Source: CANDYO01 sp964627795
Lineage (GTDB): Bacteria; Pseudomonadota; Alphaproteobacteria; Rickettsiales; CANDYO01
NCBI GenBank assembly: GCA_964627795.1
Contig: CAZVLF010000001.1
Span: 124,001 to 188,000 of the forward strand
Length of the DNA stretch: 64,000 bases
Direction of reading: 5' to 3'
Shown piece by piece: positions 40,111-49,603 of the stretch. Every line of letters starts with the position of its first letter. Within the stretch, counting starts at the first letter, position 1. The notes under the pieces are model-generated. The model worked only from the letters and a program-made list of their open reading frames with translations. It ran no database searches and was not told where the DNA came from. Both the position numbers and the translations under genes were made by a program.

Positions 40111-42936
40111 ATGGATGATTTTATAAGAGTTAAAGGGGCAAAAGAACACAATTTAAAGAATGTAAGCATAGACATTCCAAAAAACCAGTTAGTTGTTATT
40201 ACAGGTTTAAGTGGCTCGGGAAAATCTTCTTTAGCTTTTGATACAATATATGCTGAAGGGCAAAGAAGGTATGTTGAAAGTCTTTCTTCATACGCAAGGC
40301 AATTTCTTCAACTTCAAAATAAGCCTGAAGTAGAATCAATTTCAGGACTTTCTCCTGCGATTGCTATTGACCAAAAAACCACTTCTAGAAATCCAAGATC
40401 TACTGTTGGAACGATTACTGAAATTTATGATTATATAAGACTTCTTTTTGCAAGGATTGGTATACCTTATTCTCCTGCAACTGGACTTCCTATCCAAAGC
40501 CAAACCCCAGTTCAGATAGTTGATGAAATTATAAAACTTCCAATTGGAAAAAAAATATATATTTTAGCTCCAATTATTACTGGCCAGAAAGGAGAACACC
40601 GTAAAGAACTTCTTCAATTTAGAAAGCACGGCTATCAACGAGCAAGAATAGATGGAATTATCTATGAACTTGATGACCTACCAATTATGGATAAAAATAA
40701 GAAGCATGATATTGAAATAGTTGTAGATCGTTTAGTGATTGAAGAAGACTTAAGCTCTAGATTAACTGAAAGCGTTGAAACTGCTCTTAAAATTGGTGAA
40801 GGATTATTATTTGTTGAAATTGTTGATGAAGAAAGAACATTAGTATTTTCAGAAAAATTTGCATGCCCAATTTCAGGCTTTCAAATTAAAGAAATTGAAC
40901 CAAGAATTTTCTCTTTTAATAGTCCTTTTGGGGCTTGTCCTAAATGCCAAGGAATTGGTGTAGAACATTACTTTGAACCAGCTCTTGTTATTCCTGACGA
41001 TACATTATCACTTAATGAAGATGCTATTCTTCCATGGAAAAACTCTAAAACTAAATATCAGCAACAAACTTTAGATTGCTTAGCAAAACACTACGGCTTT
41101 GACTTAAATCAGTCCTTTGGAAAATTATCAAAAGCGATTCAAAACATAATTTTATATGGCTCTGGCGAAGAAGAAATCACTTTTAATTACACCGATGGAA
41201 TGCGCAAGCAAACTATTGTAAAACCGTTTGAAGGAGTCATACCAGGTCTTGAAAAAACATTTCAAGATAACAAAGGATGGATGGAAGAAGAATTAAAATC
41301 CTTTCAGCGTGAAAGAAAATGTCAGAGCTGTGGAGGGCATAGGCTTAAATCTGAATCTTTATGTATTAAAGTTGCAGATCTTAATATAGGAGAAGTAAGT
41401 AACCTAACTATTGCTCATGCACTTCAATGGTTTACTGAATTGCCAAATAAATTAAATTCAACCCACAATAAAATTGCTGATCGAGTTTTGCGAGAAATCA
41501 GAGAACGATTAGGCTTTTTAAATAATGTTGGATTAGAATATTTAACTTTATCTCGTGAATCTGGAACTTTATCTGGAGGAGAAAGTCAAAGAATTCGTCT
41601 TGCTTCTCAGATTGGCTCTGGTTTAACAGGGGTATTATATGTTCTTGATGAACCATCTATTGGACTTCATCAAAGAGATAATATGAAGTTAATCAATACT
41701 TTGAAACATTTAAAGCATCTTGGTAATACCGTAATTGTAGTTGAACATGACCATGAAACAATGGTGGAAGCGGATCATTTAATTGATATTGGACCTGGAG
41801 CAGGGGTACATGGGGGAAATGTTATTGCTCAAGGAACTCCACATGAAGTAAAAGAAATGCCTCAAAGCATCACTGGGCAATATCTTAAAGGAACAAAATT
41901 CGTTCCAATTCCAGAAAAAACTAGAGAATGGAAAGATGATAAATGTATTACTTTAACTGGAGCAAGGGTTAACAACCTTAAAAACATTGATATGAAGCTT
42001 CCTCTTGGAACTTTTACCTGTGTAACAGGAGTTTCAGGTGGAGGTAAATCAAGCTTAGTTATTCACACATTTTATAAAGCAATTATCAAGAAATTAGACA
42101 AAGCAAATGTAATTCCTGGTGAACATGATTCACTTACAGGAATTGAATATATTGATAAAGTTATTGAAATTGATCAATCTCCAATTGGAAGAACTCCTCG
42201 TTCAAACCCTGCTACTTATACAGGCGCATTCAATGCAATTCGTGATTGGTTTGTTGAACTACCAGAATCTAAAGCAAGAGGGTATAAAGTAGGACGATTT
42301 TCTTTCAACGTTAAAGGTGGAAGATGCGAATCTTGTCAAGGTGATGGGATGATAAAAATAGAAATGCACTTTCTACCCGATGTTTATGTTAAATGTGAAG
42401 AATGTAATGGAGAAAGATATAATCGCTCCACTTTAGAAGTAAAATATAAAGGATATTCAATTTCTGATGTTTTAAATATGACAGTTGATGATTCTTTAGA
42501 ACTTTTTTCAAGCATACCAGCTATTGCTGAAAAACTTAGGGCTTTGCAAGATGTTGGTCTTGGCTATATTAAAATTGGTCAATCTGCAACCACTCTTTCT
42601 GGAGGTGAAGCACAAAGAATAAAACTTGCTAAAGAACTTTCAAAAAGATCAACAGGAAGAACTTTATACATTCTTGATGAACCAACAACCGGACTTCATA
42701 CAGATGACGTAAACAAGCTACTTAAAGTATTGCATAAACTTGTAGATCTTGGAAACACTGCTTTAGTTATTGAGCATAACCTTGATGTTATAAAAACTGC
42801 TGATTATATTATTGACGTTGGTCCAGAAGGAGGAGAAAAAGGTGGAAGAATTGTTGGAACTGGAACTCCGTTAGACATAGTTAATAATGCTGAAAGCATC
42901 ACTGGCCGCTATCTTAAAGATTACTATAAAAAATGA
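40111..42936 (+). CDS. uvrA: UvrA, excinuclease ABC subunit A
   Basis: UvrA finds bulky DNA damage and loads UvrB. The 941-aa protein has two ABC ATPase modules with Walker A GLSGSGKSSLAFDT and GVSGGGKSSLVIHT. The signature motifs are LSGGESQRIRLASQIG and LSGGEAQRIKLAKEL. Two zinc-finger regions are seen (CPKCQGIG with CQSCGGHR; CESCQGDG with CEECNGER). I take the ATG at 40111, which gives the usual MDDFIRVKGAKEHNLKN start and has GGGA just upstream. A GTG at 40096 would add five residues. Its stop overlaps the next ATG (ATGA). Confidence 0.97.
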   Translation: MDDFIRVKGAKEHNLKNVSIDIPKNQLVVITGLSGSGKSSLAFDTIYAEGQRRYVESLSSYARQFLQLQNKPEVESISGLSPAIAIDQKTTSRNPRSTVGTITEIYDYIRLLFARIGIPYSPATGLPIQSQTPVQIVDEIIKLPIGKKIYILAPIITGQKGEHRKELLQFRKHGYQRARIDGIIYELDDLPIMDKNKKHDIEIVVDRLVIEEDLSSRLTESVETALKIGEGLLFVEIVDEERTLVFSEKFACPISGFQIKEIEPRIFSFNSPFGACPKCQGIGVEHYFEPALVIPDDTLSLNEDAILPWKNSKTKYQQQTLDCLAKHYGFDLNQSFGKLSKAIQNIILYGSGEEEITFNYTDGMRKQTIVKPFEGVIPGLEKTFQDNKGWMEEELKSFQRERKCQSCGGHRLKSESLCIKVADLNIGEVSNLTIAHALQWFTELPNKLNSTHNKIADRVLREIRERLGFLNNVGLEYLTLSRESGTLSGGESQRIRLASQIGSGLTGVLYVLDEPSIGLHQRDNMKLINTLKHLKHLGNTVIVVEHDHETMVEADHLIDIGPGAGVHGGNVIAQGTPHEVKEMPQSITGQYLKGTKFVPIPEKTREWKDDKCITLTGARVNNLKNIDMKLPLGTFTCVTGVSGGGKSSLVIHTFYKAIIKKLDKANVIPGEHDSLTGIEYIDKVIEIDQSPIGRTPRSNPATYTGAFNAIRDWFVELPESKARGYKVGRFSFNVKGGRCESCQGDGMIKIEMHFLPDVYVKCEECNGERYNRSTLEVKYKGYSISDVLNMTVDDSLELFSSIPAIAEKLRALQDVGLGYIKIGQSATTLSGGEAQRIKLAKELSKRSTGRTLYILDEPTTGLHTDDVNKLLKVLHKLVDLGNTALVIEHNLDVIKTADYIIDVGPEGGEKGGRIVGTGTPLDIVNNAESITGRYLKDYYKK

Positions 42937-43610
42937 AAAAACTGATTATTTTTGATTGTGATGGCGTGTTAGTTGATAGCGAAATTTTAGCCAGTACTAT
43001 AACTGCAAAAAGCCTAACTAAGTTGGGCTTCTCAATAAGTGGCGAAGAATTAGCTAAAATGCTAATAGGCACTGATGCTAAAACAGCTGCTAAACTTCTT
43101 GCTGAAAAAACCGGTAAAGAAAACTTGGCTAATATAGCTAAAGAAGAAATATTGTTAGCATATGAAAAGGAATTAAAACCCCTTATTTATAAAGTGGTTG
43201 AAAAAGTTTATAATTTAAATATTCTTTGCTGTATAGTTTCAAATAATTTGCATGAGAAAGTAATTAAAGCAATAACCTGCACTAATCAGCATCATTTTTT
43301 CAAAGAACATGAAATTTTTACAGCTGCACTTGTGCAAAATGGTAAGCCTGCTCCTGATTTATTTTTTCACGCAATGAACTACTTTAAGGTTAAACCAGAA
43401 GAATGTCTTGTTATTGAAGATAGTACCTCAGGAATTAAGGGCGCTCTTGCTGCTGGTATAGAAGTAATTGGATTCTTAGGAGGCGGACACGCCCAATATG
43501 GCTGGTATAGAGAAAAAATTACAGCTTTGAATGTTCCAACTGTTGATAATGATATAGAATTATATAACTTGATTCTAAAAAAAGTTAGTCATTTTAATGC
43601 CGCGATATAA
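42933..43610 (+). CDS. HAD-superfamily phosphatase (beta-phosphoglucomutase/phosphatase type)
   Basis: A 225-aa HAD hydrolase of subfamily IA. The nucleophile motif is FDCDGVLVDSE, motif II is VSNNLHEK, the motif III lysine is in GKPAPDLFFHA, and motif IV is VIEDSTSGIKGALAAG. The ending GFLGGGH is typical of sugar-phosphate and phosphoglycolate phosphatases of this branch. Translation is coupled to uvrA by a 4-base overlap, and its end overlaps truA by 14 bases. The substrate is unknown. It is not closely similar to the HAD protein at 8306. Confidence 0.87.
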   Translation: MKKLIIFDCDGVLVDSEILASTITAKSLTKLGFSISGEELAKMLIGTDAKTAAKLLAEKTGKENLANIAKEEILLAYEKELKPLIYKVVEKVYNLNILCCIVSNNLHEKVIKAITCTNQHHFFKEHEIFTAALVQNGKPAPDLFFHAMNYFKVKPEECLVIEDSTSGIKGALAAGIEVIGFLGGGHAQYGWYREKITALNVPTVDNDIELYNLILKKVSHFNAAI

Positions 43611-44334
43611 ACTAATTATAGAATATAATGGAACAAATTTTTCTGGCTGGCAAACCCAAGCCCATTCACCATCAATCCAACAATCAATTGAAAAAGCCAT
43701 TGAAAAATTTTCTTTCCAAAAGGTTAATATCCATGCTGCTGGAAGAACTGATGCAGGAGTTCATGCATTCGGGCAAGTGGCACATTTTGATCTTGAAAAA
43801 TCTTACCGTTTAAAAGAAGTTCAAGGAGCAATAAATCACCATCTTAAACCACTTCCAATAAATATTATAGATTGTGAAGAAGTTGATAATGTTTTCCATG
43901 CAAGATTTTCAGCTAAGAAACGATATTATCGCTACATCATTCTAAACCGTAAATCATCATCTATATTTTCAAAAGACAGAGCTTGGCATTTAAGGGATGA
44001 GCTAAACTTTCTCGATATGCAGGAAGCAGCTAACATACTTATAGGGCAGCATGATTTCACGAGCTTTAGAGCCAAGCATTGCCAAGCTCATTCACCTATC
44101 AAAACCATGGATGAAATTAGTATTTTTAAAGAAAAGGATCAAGTAATCATAGATTTAAAAGCTAAATCTTTTCTCCATCATATGGTTAGAAATATCGTAG
44201 GAAGTTTAAGTTTAGTTGGCCAGGGAAAATGGAATAAGGATGATATAGCAAGAATATTAAAAGCAAAAGATCGTCAATATGCTGCAGCAACCGCTCCTGC
44301 TTGTGGCCTTTATTTCGTTAAAGTTGACTATTAA
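43597..44334 (+). CDS. truA: TruA, tRNA pseudouridine-38/39/40 synthase
   Basis: TruA modifies uridines in the anticodon stem-loop. The 245-aa protein has the start YKLIIEYNGTNFSGWQ, the catalytic Asp52 in AAGRTDAGVHAFGQVAHF, and RYYRYIILNR. The C-terminal FLHHMVRNIVGSL motif is also present. The start lies inside the end of the HAD gene, so translation is probably coupled. Confidence 0.97.
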   Translation: MPRYKLIIEYNGTNFSGWQTQAHSPSIQQSIEKAIEKFSFQKVNIHAAGRTDAGVHAFGQVAHFDLEKSYRLKEVQGAINHHLKPLPINIIDCEEVDNVFHARFSAKKRYYRYIILNRKSSSIFSKDRAWHLRDELNFLDMQEAANILIGQHDFTSFRAKHCQAHSPIKTMDEISIFKEKDQVIIDLKAKSFLHHMVRNIVGSLSLVGQGKWNKDDIARILKAKDRQYAAATAPACGLYFVKVDY

Positions 44335-44383
44335 CACCTACTATAATAAAATACCCCAAATTTAATTAAACATAGGATTTATT

Positions 44384-46624
44384 GTGGAAAGAAAGCCTTT
44401 AGTATTGTGTATTCTTGATGGTTTTGGTATTGGAAATAAAAAAGATAAAAAATTTGATGCAATTGCTCAAGCATCTACTCCTTTTTTAAAAAAACTTCTA
44501 AAAAACTATCCTAATTCTAGCCTTGAAACCTCAGGTGAAGCTGTTGGACTTCCACAAGGGCAAATGGGTAATTCAGAAGTTGGACACATGACTATAGGAA
44601 GTGGCAGGGTTATACTCCAAGACTTACTTCGAATTAACAAAGCAATAGAAAATGATGAATTATCTAAGCATCCACATTTAAAAAAACTTATCAAAGAACA
44701 TAAATCTACTGGCAAGAATATTCATCTTTTGGGGCTATGTTCTGATGGGGGCGTTCATTCTCATATTTCTCATATGATTTATCTTATAAAGCTTTTAGGA
44801 AAGAATGCTCTTTCTGTAAAACTTCATTTATTCTTAGATGGAAGAGATGTAAGTCCTTCATCAGCCCAGAAATATATAGGAGAAATTGAGCAGCTTATAA
44901 AAGAATTTCCAACTATTTCTGTTTCTTCAATTAGCGGAAGATTTTATTCTATGGACCGTGATAATAGGCAAGAAAGAACTAAACTTGCGTGTCTTGCAAT
45001 TGATGGAAAATCAGAACAAAAATTTGGTAAAATTAGTAATTACATAAGCTCACAATATGAAAAGAAAATTTACGATGAATTTATTATTCCCGCATGTCAC
45101 CAAGAATATCAAGGGATAGATTCTGGTGACTCTGTAATTTTTACTAATTTCCGTTCAGACAGAGCAAGACAGTTGGTTGAAAAAATTCTTTCTTCTCATT
45201 CTGATCTTAATTTTAAACTAGCCATGACTCATTATTCTGAAGGGCTAAGTTTAAAGCTTGACGTACTATTTAAAGAACAGCAAATTGTCAATAACTTAGC
45301 TGACTTACTAAGCAAGAATAATAAAACTCAATTTAGAATAGCCGAAACAGAAAAATATGCACATGTAACTTTCTTTTTTAATGGTGGCAAAGAGGACGCT
45401 TATATAAATGAAGACCGTATAATGATTCCTTCACCTAATGTAGATACTTATGATTTAAAACCTGAGATGTCAGCCAAAGAAGTAACTGAAAAATTAACTA
45501 AAGCAATTGAAAGTAAGAAATATGATTTTTTGCTAGTTAATTTTGCCAATTGCGATATGGTTGGGCATTCTGGGAACCTTAAAGCTGCAATGAAAGCTGT
45601 AGAAACCATTGATAATTGCCTTAAGTCTATCCATACAGCCATTGATAAAGTTAATGGTAATTTAATTATTACCGCAGATCATGGAAATGTAGAATGCATG
45701 TTTGATGTAAAAAACAACTCTTCTCATACTTCCCACACTACTAATAAAGTGCCTTTTATAATTGTTGGAAAAGATTTTTATAGAAAAAATAATTTTGTTA
45801 ATGATGGTAACTTAGCGGATATTGCACCAACTATTTTAGAGTTATTAAATATTGAGAAGCCGCAAGAGATGACTGGGAAATCCTTACTTAAAAAATATGC
45901 TCGCCTTAAAAGCTGGTTATCTTTTTTAGGTGCTATAATAATAGCATTAGCCATTAGAACTGTAATTTTTGAACCTTATACTATTCCTTCAGGCTCCATG
46001 AAACCTAATTTTCTAGTTGGAGATTATTTATTTGTTTCAAAATATCCTTATGGAATTAGTAATGCATCATTTCCATTTGAACCTAGTTTATTTAAAGGCA
46101 GAATAGGTAAACTCACCACTCCTAAACGTGGAGAAGTAATAGTCTTTAAATCTGATACTAATAGAGCTATTAACTATATTAAAAGATTGGTTGGGCTTCC
46201 TGGAGATGAAATTCAAATGATCCAGGGCAGATTATATATTAACGGAAATATTGTCCCTCAAAAAGAAGCAGGAATATTTGTTGATTCAGATGGCAAAGAA
46301 ATAAAAAGATATATTGAAACTTTACCTAATGGAGTTTCATATTATGTTCTTGATGAGACTGATTTTCATCCTTTAGATAATACAAAAGCTTTTAAGGTTC
46401 CTGAAGGACATTATTTTTTCTTAGGTGATAATAGAGATAATTCTGCTGATAGTAGAACGAATGGTCATCCTATTGGATTTGTTCCATATGATAAATTTAT
46501 TGGTCGTGCTGAAATGATTATGTTTTCTAACACCGAACATCTTCCATATATTTGGAAATGGATAATTAACTTTAGAACAGATCGCTTTTTTACAAGAGTA
46601 AAACCTTTAGAAGAAAACAACTAA
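44384..46624 (+). CDS. gpmI-lepB: Fusion protein: cofactor-independent phosphoglycerate mutase (GpmI) + signal peptidase I (LepB)
   Basis: One 746-codon frame holds two complete enzymes. Residues 1-505 are GpmI, which interconverts 3- and 2-phosphoglycerate: Asp12 in CILDGFG, the phospho-serine Ser64 in QMGNSEVGH, GRDVSPSS, TADHGNVE, and the usual C-terminal EMTGKSLL. Residues 506-746 are signal peptidase I: a single membrane helix (about 511-528), the nucleophile Ser538 in IPSGSMKPN, the general base Lys600 in YIKRLVGLPGDE and the box LGDNRDNSADSR. The join has no linker. GpmI would face the cytoplasm and LepB the periplasm, which fits LepB topology. Start is GTG with AGGA upstream. The in-frame ATG at 45869 (residue 496) could also give a separate LepB of 251 aa. 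tsaD follows after 4 bases. Confidence 0.88.
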   Translation: MERKPLVLCILDGFGIGNKKDKKFDAIAQASTPFLKKLLKNYPNSSLETSGEAVGLPQGQMGNSEVGHMTIGSGRVILQDLLRINKAIENDELSKHPHLKKLIKEHKSTGKNIHLLGLCSDGGVHSHISHMIYLIKLLGKNALSVKLHLFLDGRDVSPSSAQKYIGEIEQLIKEFPTISVSSISGRFYSMDRDNRQERTKLACLAIDGKSEQKFGKISNYISSQYEKKIYDEFIIPACHQEYQGIDSGDSVIFTNFRSDRARQLVEKILSSHSDLNFKLAMTHYSEGLSLKLDVLFKEQQIVNNLADLLSKNNKTQFRIAETEKYAHVTFFFNGGKEDAYINEDRIMIPSPNVDTYDLKPEMSAKEVTEKLTKAIESKKYDFLLVNFANCDMVGHSGNLKAAMKAVETIDNCLKSIHTAIDKVNGNLIITADHGNVECMFDVKNNSSHTSHTTNKVPFIIVGKDFYRKNNFVNDGNLADIAPTILELLNIEKPQEMTGKSLLKKYARLKSWLSFLGAIIIALAIRTVIFEPYTIPSGSMKPNFLVGDYLFVSKYPYGISNASFPFEPSLFKGRIGKLTTPKRGEVIVFKSDTNRAINYIKRLVGLPGDEIQMIQGRLYINGNIVPQKEAGIFVDSDGKEIKRYIETLPNGVSYYVLDETDFHPLDNTKAFKVPEGHYFFLGDNRDNSADSRTNGHPIGFVPYDKFIGRAEMIMFSNTEHLPYIWKWIINFRTDRFFTRVKPLEENN

Positions 46625-46628
46625 TTTT

Positions 46629-47636
46629 ATGAAAATATTAGGAATTGAAACCAGCTGTGATGAAACAGCTGCCAGTATTGTTAGTGACTCCCGCGAAATT
46701 CTTGCTCATGTGATATTTAGTCAAATAAAAGAACATGAAAAATATGGAGGAGTGGTACCTGAAATTGCTTCAAGGTCTCACTTAACCCACTTACAAAATA
46801 TAGTAAAGAAAACACTTAACCAAGCAAATTGCACCTTAGATGATTTAGATGCCATAGCTGTAACCTCAGGTCCAGGGTTAATTGGTGGATTATTAGTAGG
46901 GTTGATGTTTGCTAAAGGACTTTGTTTTGCTGCCAATAAACCCTTGCTTGGAATTAATCACCTTGAAGCTCATGCTTTAACTGCTAGGCTCACTAATCCC
47001 GAAGTAAAATTTCCTTATTTAACGCTTCTTGTTTCTGGTGGGCATTGCCAAATTCTTCTTGTTGAAGGTGTAGGTAAATATAAAAAGCTTGGAGCAACAC
47101 TTGATGATGCTGTAGGAGAAGCATTTGATAAAGTTGCTAAAATGCTTTCTTTAGGATATCCAGGTGGCCCCATTGTTGAAAAAATCGCTTTATTGGGCGA
47201 TGAAACTAGATTTAAATTTCCTCAGGCAATGAAAGGTAAAAATAATTGCGACTTTTCTTTCTCAGGCCTTAAAACCGCTGTGAGAACCTTAATTGAAAAA
47301 GAAAATATAAATCAGCAAACTATAGCTGATATCTGTGCCTCTTTTCAAAAGATAGTTGCAGAAATATTGGTTGATAGGCTTAATAATGCGGTTAAATCTA
47401 TTACCAATGTTGAACAATTAATAATTGCAGGTGGAGTTGCTGCTAACCAGTATTTATTGAAAAGAATCTCTGCTAATATGTTAAAACATAATCTAACTAC
47501 TATAGCCCCCCCTATTAAGTTATGTACTGATAATGGCGCAATGATTGCCTGGGCAGGTATTGAAAGATTTAAACTAGGTCTTATAGATAATCTAGATATT
47601 ACTCCTCGCCCTCGATGGCCACTTGAGCTTATTTAA
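46629..47636 (+). CDS. tsaD: TsaD, tRNA threonylcarbamoyladenosine synthase subunit
   Basis: TsaD transfers the threonylcarbamoyl group to A37 of ANN-decoding tRNAs, working with TsaB and TsaE. The 335-aa ASKHA-fold protein has ILGIETSCDETAASIV, the metal-binding GINHLEAHALTA, LVSGGHCQI, GATLDDAVGEAFDKVAKML and a C-terminal TDNGAMIAWAG. It starts 4 bases after the gpmI-lepB stop, with no room for a promoter, so it is in that operon. Confidence 0.97.
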   Translation: MKILGIETSCDETAASIVSDSREILAHVIFSQIKEHEKYGGVVPEIASRSHLTHLQNIVKKTLNQANCTLDDLDAIAVTSGPGLIGGLLVGLMFAKGLCFAANKPLLGINHLEAHALTARLTNPEVKFPYLTLLVSGGHCQILLVEGVGKYKKLGATLDDAVGEAFDKVAKMLSLGYPGGPIVEKIALLGDETRFKFPQAMKGKNNCDFSFSGLKTAVRTLIEKENINQQTIADICASFQKIVAEILVDRLNNAVKSITNVEQLIIAGGVAANQYLLKRISANMLKHNLTTIAPPIKLCTDNGAMIAWAGIERFKLGLIDNLDITPRPRWPLELI

Positions 47637-47792
47637 TTTTTATGTAAATACAGTAAAGAAAAAGTTTTTAAATAGGTATTTATAAGCTAAACTAGCTTAA
47701 ACTTTTTGAGTAACTCATATGGCTTTACTTTATAATCATTCTACTTTAAGCTTAAATGATTATATAATTAAACTTTATATTAGAGAAAAATC

Positions 47793-48728
47793 ATGCATAA
47801 TTCTAGATTGTTGCTTAAGTGCTTACTATGTAAAAATCTTTTTACACTTCTTTTAATTATTTTATTATCTTCATGCGCTTCTCGTGAATCAGTTTTAATT
47901 CATAATCTAAAAAAAGAGTCTCTTAACAATAACGACTCATATGCTAAAGTTGAGCTTGTAAGAATATATTCAGAAGGAAAAATTGTACCAAAAAATATTT
48001 CAGAATCTTCAAAATGGATAAAAATATTAGCCGATGATGGTCATATCGTATACCTAAAAAAATTAGCTTATGAGGAGAAAATTGGATCAGTAGAAGTACG
48101 TGAAATTGCATTAAAATATATAAATATTTTACATCAATATTATGTGAGTTTTTATAATTTGAATAAACTTAGATCTTCGGTTATAGATGCTGAATATAAA
48201 CCATCTTTAACTATCAAACACAAAGATTTAGACGACCTATATGCCGTTATTTTGAAGGATTTAGAATCATTAGCATCGCAAGAATATATGCCAGCTCAAC
48301 ATAGTCTAGGATATTTATATTATAGTGGCTTTGGGATGCCAAAAGATTATAAAAAAGCTTTATATTGGACTGAAAAAGCGGCAAAAAATTGTTATTATTT
48401 TAATTATGGAATCCATGGCTTATTGTTAGACCTTTACTTTTCTGGAGGATTTGGCATAGAAAAAAATATTACTAAGGCTTATGAGGAGTTCTTCCTTCTT
48501 GCTTACGAAAGTTTATACAAATCATCAAGCGATTTTTGGCGCTGGACAGGGGAATATGAATTAGTAAAAACCCTACCAAGAAATATAAAAACCTTACCTA
48601 AAGAAAAGTTAAATGAAATTATTGCTTATATTATTGAAATTATATCTGATCCAAATTATGGAATAGATCATGAGAATGCAGCTAAAGTAATTATTTCCGC
48701 ATTAAGGAAAGCTGAAGTGTTGCCTTAA
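47793..48728 (+). CDS. Sel1-repeat lipoprotein
   Basis: A 311-aa protein with a lipoprotein signal (hydrophobic LFTLLLIILLSSC, lipobox cysteine at about residue 28), so it should be anchored in a membrane facing the periplasm. At least three Sel1/TPR-like repeats follow: around EGKIVPKNISESSKWI, the clear GYLYYSGFGMPKDYKKALYWTEKAA, written here in two parts (GYLYYSGFGMPKDYK / KALYWTEKAA), and FSGGFGIEKNITKAYEEF. Sel1 repeats mediate protein contacts and are common in envelope and host-interaction proteins of intracellular bacteria. A TATAAT-like AT-rich region precedes it. The role is not known. Confidence 0.75.
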   Translation: MHNSRLLLKCLLCKNLFTLLLIILLSSCASRESVLIHNLKKESLNNNDSYAKVELVRIYSEGKIVPKNISESSKWIKILADDGHIVYLKKLAYEEKIGSVEVREIALKYINILHQYYVSFYNLNKLRSSVIDAEYKPSLTIKHKDLDDLYAVILKDLESLASQEYMPAQHSLGYLYYSGFGMPKDYKKALYWTEKAAKNCYYFNYGIHGLLLDLYFSGGFGIEKNITKAYEEFFLLAYESLYKSSSDFWRWTGEYELVKTLPRNIKTLPKEKLNEIIAYIIEIISDPNYGIDHENAAKVIISALRKAEVLP

Positions 48729-48827
48729 TTTTAAAAAAAGCTTTTAGAAAAAGATATATCTACATTGTTGGTGATGATAAATTAATCAAAAAGCTTAAGT
48801 TATTCAAATTATAATAAAATTGAAATT

Positions 48828-49550
48828 ATGAAAAATAATAAATATTCTCCTGTTTGGCCTCACTCTGAAATAAAAGAAGTTTTTCCCAATATTTTTTACG
48901 TTATGGGTATGAATATTACCACACATGATAATATTCAATTTCAACATAGCCGCAATATGATAATTATTAGAGATAATGATAAATTATCCCTTATTAATAC
49001 CGTAAGATTAAATGAAGAAACTTTATCTAAACTTGACTCTCTGGGACAAGTTGAAAATATAGTTAGAATTGGCTCTTTTCATGGCCGTGATGATGCCTTT
49101 TATCTTGATCGCTATAAAGCCACCTTATGGGCACTAGAAGGAATGCAACACCAAGATAACCGAACAACTGATATTTTGCTTACACCTAGTGGAAAAAAAC
49201 CATTTACTGATTGCTCGTTTTTTACTTTTGAAACATCTAAACATCCAGAAGGAATTTTACATATAGCAAAAGAAGGTGGCATTTTAATTACCTGTGATAG
49301 TATTAAAAATTGGGTTGCAGCAGACCAATTTTTTAGTGCTGATTCTGCAAAACTTTATAGTGAACAAGGATTTTTTGGAGTGGCCACAATATCAAATGTA
49401 TGGAGAGAACCATGCGGGATTCAATCATCTGATTTTATAAGGCTAAAAACCTTAAAATTTAAGCACCTTATTAGCGCTCATGGAGAACCTTTGCTAGATA
49501 ATGCTTATGAAGCAGTGGTCAACACTATTTATAAAATATATGGTGTTTAA
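48828..49550 (+). CDS. Metallo-beta-lactamase-fold-like protein with degenerate metal site
   Basis: A 240-aa protein. The order of strands resembles the metallo-beta-lactamase fold: NMIIIRDNDKLSLINTV (early strand), RIGSFHGRDDAFYLDRY at the place of the metal-binding HxHxDH motif, HIAKEGGILITCDSIKN (strand with Asp), and a late LISAHGEPL histidine. Only one histidine and an Asp pair remain of HxHxDH, so metal catalysis is doubtful or altered. A DUF4336-like family is possible, but I cannot confirm it. No signal peptide. It is separated from neighbours by about 100 and 50 bases. Confidence 0.55.
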   Translation: MKNNKYSPVWPHSEIKEVFPNIFYVMGMNITTHDNIQFQHSRNMIIIRDNDKLSLINTVRLNEETLSKLDSLGQVENIVRIGSFHGRDDAFYLDRYKATLWALEGMQHQDNRTTDILLTPSGKKPFTDCSFFTFETSKHPEGILHIAKEGGILITCDSIKNWVAADQFFSADSAKLYSEQGFFGVATISNVWREPCGIQSSDFIRLKTLKFKHLISAHGEPLLDNAYEAVVNTIYKIYGV

Positions 49551-49603
49551 GCTTATTGGGTTAATACCATGCTTTTTTATAAATCATATTTCAAATAAAT
49601 TAG

